Positions 6,258 to 8,974 of a DNA stretch of 8,974 nt are shown here, one piece after another. This DNA is from Nostoc cf. edaphicum LEGE 07299 (GTDB lineage: Bacteria > Cyanobacteriota > Cyanobacteriia > Cyanobacteriales > Nostocaceae), in assembly GCF_015207245.1 (NCBI RefSeq), contig NZ_JADEXF010000080.1:1-8974 (forward strand). Direction: 5' to 3'. The number at the start of each line of letters is the position of its first letter. Position 1 is the stretch's first letter. The position numbers and the translations under genes are program-made. Under the pieces are notes generated by a model that made no database searches, was not told the DNA's origin, and saw nothing but the letters and a program-made list of their open reading frames with translations.

Positions 6258-6661
6258 AGAATTAATAGAAAAGTGCCAGTTTAATAAACTGCGTAATCGA
6301 AAATTGCTAAAATTACGAAAGCCATACCCAAGTCTTTTAATTAACTTGAGTTTATTATTAATTCCTTCTACAGTACCACTGGTAGTTCTGCCATCAAAAT
6401 AACCGACTATTTCCCTAAACCATCTCACCATTGTCCCTAGACTTTTCGGATAGTTAACGCTTTTTTCTATCGTTACAGCACTTCCGCCTGCTATGAGGTA
6501 CGCACACAGTCTCAAAAGTTAGGATAGGAAAGGGATATAGATAAAATTGTGCTTCATAATAGCCGGAAGTGCTGTATAATTATTTCTTCACCTTCAATTT
6601 CTTGAAAATCTAATACTTTCATATCGGGCAGATTCAGGATTTGCTCTACAGTAAATTTCAT
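6252..6661 (-). pseudogene. ISL3-family transposase, internally deleted and interrupted by a MITE
   Basis: The N-terminal piece starts at ATG 6661 and reads MKFTVEQILNLPDMKVLDF then QEIEGEEIII, an ISL3-type start. It breaks at the MITE (6476-6574). After the MITE the frame resumes as TIEKSVNYPK, still N-terminal in character, then passes directly to SLGTMVRWFREIVGYFDGRT and on to SGTVEGINNKLKLIKRLGYG, FRNFSNFRLRSLLNW, the conserved ISL3 C-terminus (DDE_Tnp_ISL3, PF01610). Removing the MITE with one TA copy makes one open frame of about 103 codons. Intact relatives have around 400 residues, so the zinc-binding region, helix-turn-helix and most of the catalytic core are missing through an in-frame internal deletion at about the YPK/SLG junction. 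The Glu of TVEGINNK is the likely third catalytic residue and survives alone. It cannot be an active transposase. Confidence 0.82.
6476..6574. mobile_element. 99-bp MITE with TA target duplication, nested in the ISL3 transposase
   Basis: The element starts CAGCACTTCCG (6476-6486) and ends CGGAAGTGCTG (6564-6574), a perfect 11-bp inverted repeat that continues to 21 bp with three mismatches. It is flanked by TA on both sides (6474-6475, 6575-6576), the target duplication of IS630/Tc1-mariner-type elements. Removing the element and one TA restores the ISL3 reading frame exactly (ATA-ATT-ATA-ACG-ATA-GAA), which is direct evidence of insertion. It has no coding content. Confidence 0.85.
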
Positions 6662-6811
6662 AGCGTTCCCGCTTCCGGTTGCCGAAGGCATCGCCTTAAA
6701 TTTTACTGTGTTATAGTATAAATCATGCTAATTGGATTATTTTACTATACGTAAAACTGCTGTAATACTTACACAGTCTATATTTTAAGGATGAGCATCA
6801 TTAAAATGTAG

Positions 6812-6839
6812 TTACTAAAATTTACTAAAATTTAGTAAA
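6812..6839. repeat. TTACTAAAAT tandem pair and 19-bp palindrome at the ISL3 right end
   Basis: TTACTAAAAT occurs twice in tandem (6812-6821, 6822-6831), and TTTACTAAA-A-TTTAGTAAA (6821-6839) is a perfect inverted repeat. The group ends two bases before the right terminal repeat. It may be a transposase binding site or operator of the element; this is inferred from position only. Confidence 0.5.
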
Positions 6840-6841
6840 CA

Positions 6842-6863
6842 CCATAAAAGTACCGGAAGAACC
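6842..6863 (-). repeat. ISL3 right terminal inverted repeat
   Basis: It reads CCATAAAAGTACC through GGAAGAACC on the plus strand, the counterpart of 6236-6257. The next base, 6864, opens the kinase-like fragment, so this repeat marks the truncation point of that gene. Confidence 0.78.
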
Positions 6864-7079
6864 AAAACTCTCAAGACTTTTAATGCATTTTGTGAAGCGC
6901 AAAAATGGTATCCAGATGCAGCGAGAGTATGGTTGAATAATTTAGCAAGGGTGTCAAGCAATGATACGTTAAAGCTTTTTGAGCGTATTCCATCTAATCG
7001 CATATCGCAAACAGCAATTGAATTTGCACAAAAGATATTGGAATTAAATCAAAGTAAGCTGTTGGACACCCTACTATGA
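6864..7079 (+). pseudogene. C-terminal remnant of a probable HipA-like kinase
   Basis: Starting right at the ISL3 end, 71 codons stay open to TGA: KTLKTFNAFCEAQKWYPDAA, then RVWLNNLARVSSNDTLKLFE, RIPSNRISQTAIEFAQKILE and LNQSKLLDTLL. There is no Met codon in the frame and no separate ribosome site, and the preceding codons belong to the IS, so this is the tail of a gene whose front is gone. The helical R-x-P-x-x-R-I-S-x-x-A-I-x-F-A-x-x-I-L-E-L-N pattern resembles the end of HipA-type kinases as I recall them. The stronger argument is context: TGA overlaps the ATG of a HipS-like/HIRAN gene, and HipA-like kinases are known to be encoded next to such proteins. The catalytic core is missing, so the kinase identity is inference. 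Confidence 0.55.
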
Positions 7080-7840
7080 AAACACTTTTTTTAGCTTGGC
7101 AAGATCCTAATAGTCGTGTTTGGCTTCCCATTGGTCGCTTAACATTTGACGGGAAAAAATATCAATTTGTATATACGCAAGGTGCTGTAAAAGCTCAAAC
7201 TGAACATAATTTTCAGCTATTGTATTCTTTCCCAGACTTAAACAAAGAATACACATCAGTTGAACTGTTCCCCTTATTTTCTAATCGATTAATGCGACGC
7301 TCTCGCCCTGATTACAAAAATTATATTGAATCGCTAAATATTCTCGAAGGTGAAGATGATCCAGTTAGCATTCTTTCTCGGAGTGGTGGACGCAAGGTAA
7401 CAGATTATTTTGAAGTTTTCCCCTGCCCAGAACCAGATGAAAATGGTTTATACCACATCCATTTTTTTGCACATGGACTGCGACACCTTCCTGCTTGTGC
7501 AATTGAACGGATTAATCAATTACAAACGGGTGAACTGTTATATTTAGCTAACGAATTTCAAAATCCATCTGACCTGCGTGCATTGCTCTTATGCACTGAG
7601 GATCATTACATCGTAGGTTATTGCCCTCGGTATATTGTGGATGATGTTTTTAAACTCAAGAACAAAAATTCAGAACTGCTAAAAGTGAAAGTTGAGCGCG
7701 TTAACCCAGTACCGACACCTCTGCAACTGCGTTTATTGTGCAATATGACCGCAGAATGGCATGAAGATTTTCGTCCATTTTCTAGCCAGGAATATCAGCC
7801 TTTGGTGGCTGATATCCCAGTGGCTTATGCTAATTCCTAG
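7076..7840 (+). CDS. HipS-like plus HIRAN domain protein, putative antitoxin
   Basis: A 254-residue cytoplasmic protein. Residues 1 to about 118 resemble the N-terminal subdomain of HipA, found as the separate antitoxin HipS in HipBST: P-I-G-R-L-T-F-D-G-x-x-Y-x-F-x-Y at 18-33, the S-F-P / ELFPLFSNRL block at 51-72, and DDPVSILSRSGGRKVTDYFE at 94-113, parallel to the D-P-F-D-L-L-x-x-I-G-R-D stretch of HipA. Residues about 125-230 look like a HIRAN domain (PF08797), with LYLANEFQNPSDLRALLLC (155-173) and YIVGYCPRYIVDD (178-190) fitting E-x-x-N-x-x-D-x-x-A-x-x-L ... G-Y-x-P-R. HIRAN domains bind DNA ends. Published Hip-kinase phylogenies describe bicistronic operons whose putative antitoxin has this HipS-HIRAN make-up. 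The ATG overlaps the upstream stop (ATGA) and lacks a good ribosome site, so translation was probably coupled to the now missing kinase. The gene itself is intact. Confidence 0.68.
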   Translation: MKTLFLAWQDPNSRVWLPIGRLTFDGKKYQFVYTQGAVKAQTEHNFQLLYSFPDLNKEYTSVELFPLFSNRLMRRSRPDYKNYIESLNILEGEDDPVSILSRSGGRKVTDYFEVFPCPEPDENGLYHIHFFAHGLRHLPACAIERINQLQTGELLYLANEFQNPSDLRALLLCTEDHYIVGYCPRYIVDDVFKLKNKNSELLKVKVERVNPVPTPLQLRLLCNMTAEWHEDFRPFSSQEYQPLVADIPVAYANS

Positions 7841-8814
7841 AGTTGATTTGCGGCGAGAAAAGCTTCGACTTCAGCAGCGGTAGGTTGAGAGGCGATCGCA
7901 CCTGGTTTAATGGTAGTTAGTGCCCCAACAGCGCTGGCATAAGTGACAATGCGTTTTGCTGTTTCTGCATCCCGCAAGCTGTGAATACCATACTGACTCA
8001 GTTGGTGGATGAATCCTGCCAAAAAGCTATCTCCTGCGCCAGTTGTATCCACTACAGGGATAGAAAACGAGGGTAATTTGCCTTCGTTCTCACCCAGGCA
8101 ATAAGTGCAGCCATTTTCCCCATCTGTCACCAGTACCCCCTCAATTGAAGCTAGACGATAAGTAATGGCTCCGGGATCTGCGGTTTCAAATAGCCATTCA
8201 GCTTCTTCTTTGGAGAGTTTGAGGAAATCGACTCGCTTAACTAATTCTGGAATTTTTTGATGGGCAATGTTTGGCTCTTTCCAAAATACAGGACGCCAGT
8301 TGACATCCAGCACAATTTTTAAGTCGTAATGTTCTGCTAACTCTAAAGCACGGTTTATTGCCGCTTCACTTTCAGGATAGGCTAATTCCAAAGTACCCAA
8401 AACCAGAAAATCTGCTTCTTGAAACAGCGAATCTGACAATTGTTTAGCTTGCAGGCGAGTATCGGCAAATTCTGCGGTATCGTACTGACCAAATCCGGCA
8501 AAGGTGCGATCGCCAGCCAGATCCCGTGTAACATAAACTTGCCGCGTTGGTGCTGTGGAATGGCGTTGTACTCCCGTAGTCTCTACACCTACATCTTGTA
8601 ATAGCTTGACCAGTGCATTTCCTGGCTCATCTTCGCCAACGGCTCCGATAAATCCTGCTGACACTCCCAGCTTAACTAAAGCACAGGCTACGTTAGCTGG
8701 TGCCCCTCCTGGATAAGGAGTCCAAGATTTCACTTCTTCCAGCTTTAGCCCTAATTGATCGGCTAAACAATCAAACAAAATTTCACCAAGGCACAAAACA
8801 CGGGGATTGCTCAT
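7837..8814 (-). CDS. frk: Fructokinase, PfkB family
   Basis: A 325-residue ribokinase/PfkB-fold sugar kinase (PF00294), of normal length. The N-terminus LCLGEILFDCLADQ is the G-E-x-L-x-D substrate-binding strand; PGGAPANVACALVKLG (35-50) is PfkB signature 1; DTTGAGDSFLAGF (256-268) is signature 2, with the anion hole G-A-G and catalytic Asp262. VLDVNWRP at 168-175 and KLSKEEAEWL at 199-208 are typical of bacterial and plant fructokinases, which make fructose 6-phosphate from fructose with ATP, here probably fructose released from sucrose. Other PfkB sugars cannot be fully excluded. Its stop overlaps the convergent HipS-HIRAN stop by four bases. The start is ATG 8814 with only a weak GAG upstream, and a plausible promoter lies at 8858-8886. 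Three Cys in the first half and normal composition show no sign of transfer. Confidence 0.87.
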   Translation of the reverse strand: MSNPRVLCLGEILFDCLADQLGLKLEEVKSWTPYPGGAPANVACALVKLGVSAGFIGAVGEDEPGNALVKLLQDVGVETTGVQRHSTAPTRQVYVTRDLAGDRTFAGFGQYDTAEFADTRLQAKQLSDSLFQEADFLVLGTLELAYPESEAAINRALELAEHYDLKIVLDVNWRPVFWKEPNIAHQKIPELVKRVDFLKLSKEEAEWLFETADPGAITYRLASIEGVLVTDGENGCTYCLGENEGKLPSFSIPVVDTTGAGDSFLAGFIHQLSQYGIHSLRDAETAKRIVTYASAVGALTTIKPGAIASQPTAAEVEAFLAANQL

Positions 8815-8857
8815 CTCATTTTTAATTTTAGATTTTGATTTAGGATTAGGAATTTAC

Positions 8858-8886
8858 AGTATAAAATCTACAATAGTTTTTGCTAA
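8858..8886 (-). promoter_or_regulatory. Candidate sigma-70 promoter for the fructokinase gene
   Basis: On the minus strand TTAGCA (8881-8886, 4 of 6 to TTGACA), a 17-bp spacer and TATACT (8858-8863, 5 of 6 to TATAAT) give a leader of about 36 nt before the ATG at 8814. The leader includes TTAGG/TTTAG steps resembling degenerate heptads. Upstream, 8887-8974 is AT-rich and shows only a 14-bp palindrome, AGCATATATATGCT, at 8937-8950. Confidence 0.45.
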
Positions 8887-8974
8887 TCTGTCGCCAGTCC
8901 TTCATAGAATTAAATAGCAATTTTTACTACTCACATAGCATATATATGCTTCTCATCTTTGCTTCTTTTAACTA

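Larger units (their letters stand above)
6236..6863 (-). mobile_element. Decayed ISL3-family insertion sequence
   Basis: The ends are imperfect inverted repeats: left 6236-6257 begins GGTTCTTCGGTTAC, right 6842-6863 ends GTACCGGAAGAACC, with 20 of 22 positions complementary. GGTTCTTC-type ends are typical for ISL3. Inside, on the minus strand, lie the first and last parts of an ISL3 transposase; the relic is about 630 bp, including a 99-bp MITE, against well over 1 kb for an intact element. Its transposase stop codon (6252-6254) lies within the left repeat. No 8-bp target duplication is seen (ATAATTTG left, AAAACTCT right), which points to deletion or recombination next to the element. Between the transposase start (6661) and the right end there is about 180 bp holding a GC-rich repeat at about 6664-6698 (CGTTCCCGCTTCCGGTTGCC and on) and AT-rich palindromes. 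Confidence 0.8.

Noticed and set aside
6252..6515. Independent small gene of 87 codons
   Set aside because: Its ATG and first residues come from the nested MITE; the rest is an ISL3 transposase C-terminus.
6815..7003. Minus-strand ORF of 62 codons
   Set aside because: It is antisense to the Hip-like fragment and crosses the ISL3 end; the plus-strand frame has the protein-like sequence and the ATGA coupling.

Overview
The window looks like a chromosomal stretch of a filamentous, probably heterocyst-forming cyanobacterium (Nostocales). The basis is nine HIP1 octamers (GCGATCGC) in 9 kb, heptanucleotide short tandem repeats (AGTTAGG/AGTGCTG type), low GC, and typical cyanobacterial protein families. 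No strain can be named from sequence alone.

Layout. (1) 2-1470, plus strand: the 3' end of a phosphatidylserine-decarboxylase-family gene followed 11 bp later by an MFS exporter, probably one operon. (2) 1471-1870: a scrap of an IS5-type transposase abutting the exporter stop codon, cut by a 190-bp MITE-like element. (3) 1871-4261, minus strand: an RnfD/NqrB-like membrane protein followed by a secreted DUF2330 protein, probably co-transcribed. The membrane-protein gene has absorbed repeat DNA in frame, and its stop codon is supplied by a heptad repeat tract. (4) 4493-5134, minus: a small secreted RTX-type calcium-binding protein with a perfect hairpin terminator. (5) 5516-6196, plus: a CE4 polysaccharide deacetylase, divergent from the RTX gene across a 381-bp intergenic region. 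(6) 6236-6863: a decayed ISL3-family element with recognisable terminal inverted repeats, an internally deleted transposase, and a 99-bp MITE nested inside it. (7) 6864-7840, plus: the last 71 codons of what is probably a HipA-like kinase, overlapping by ATGA an intact gene for a HipS-like plus HIRAN protein. The ISL3 element sits exactly where the kinase is cut off. (8) 7837-8814, minus: a fructokinase (PfkB family) that shares a CTAG stop overlap with the HipS-HIRAN gene.

The most interesting parts are the kinase/HipS-HIRAN locus, which looks like a toxin-antitoxin module whose toxin was lost at an IS boundary while the putative antitoxin stayed intact; the nested mobile relics whose history can be read base by base; and repeat DNA that has become protein in the RnfD-like gene. 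Functions of DUF2330, of the RnfD-like/DUF2330 pair and of the decarboxylase/exporter pair are inferred or unknown.
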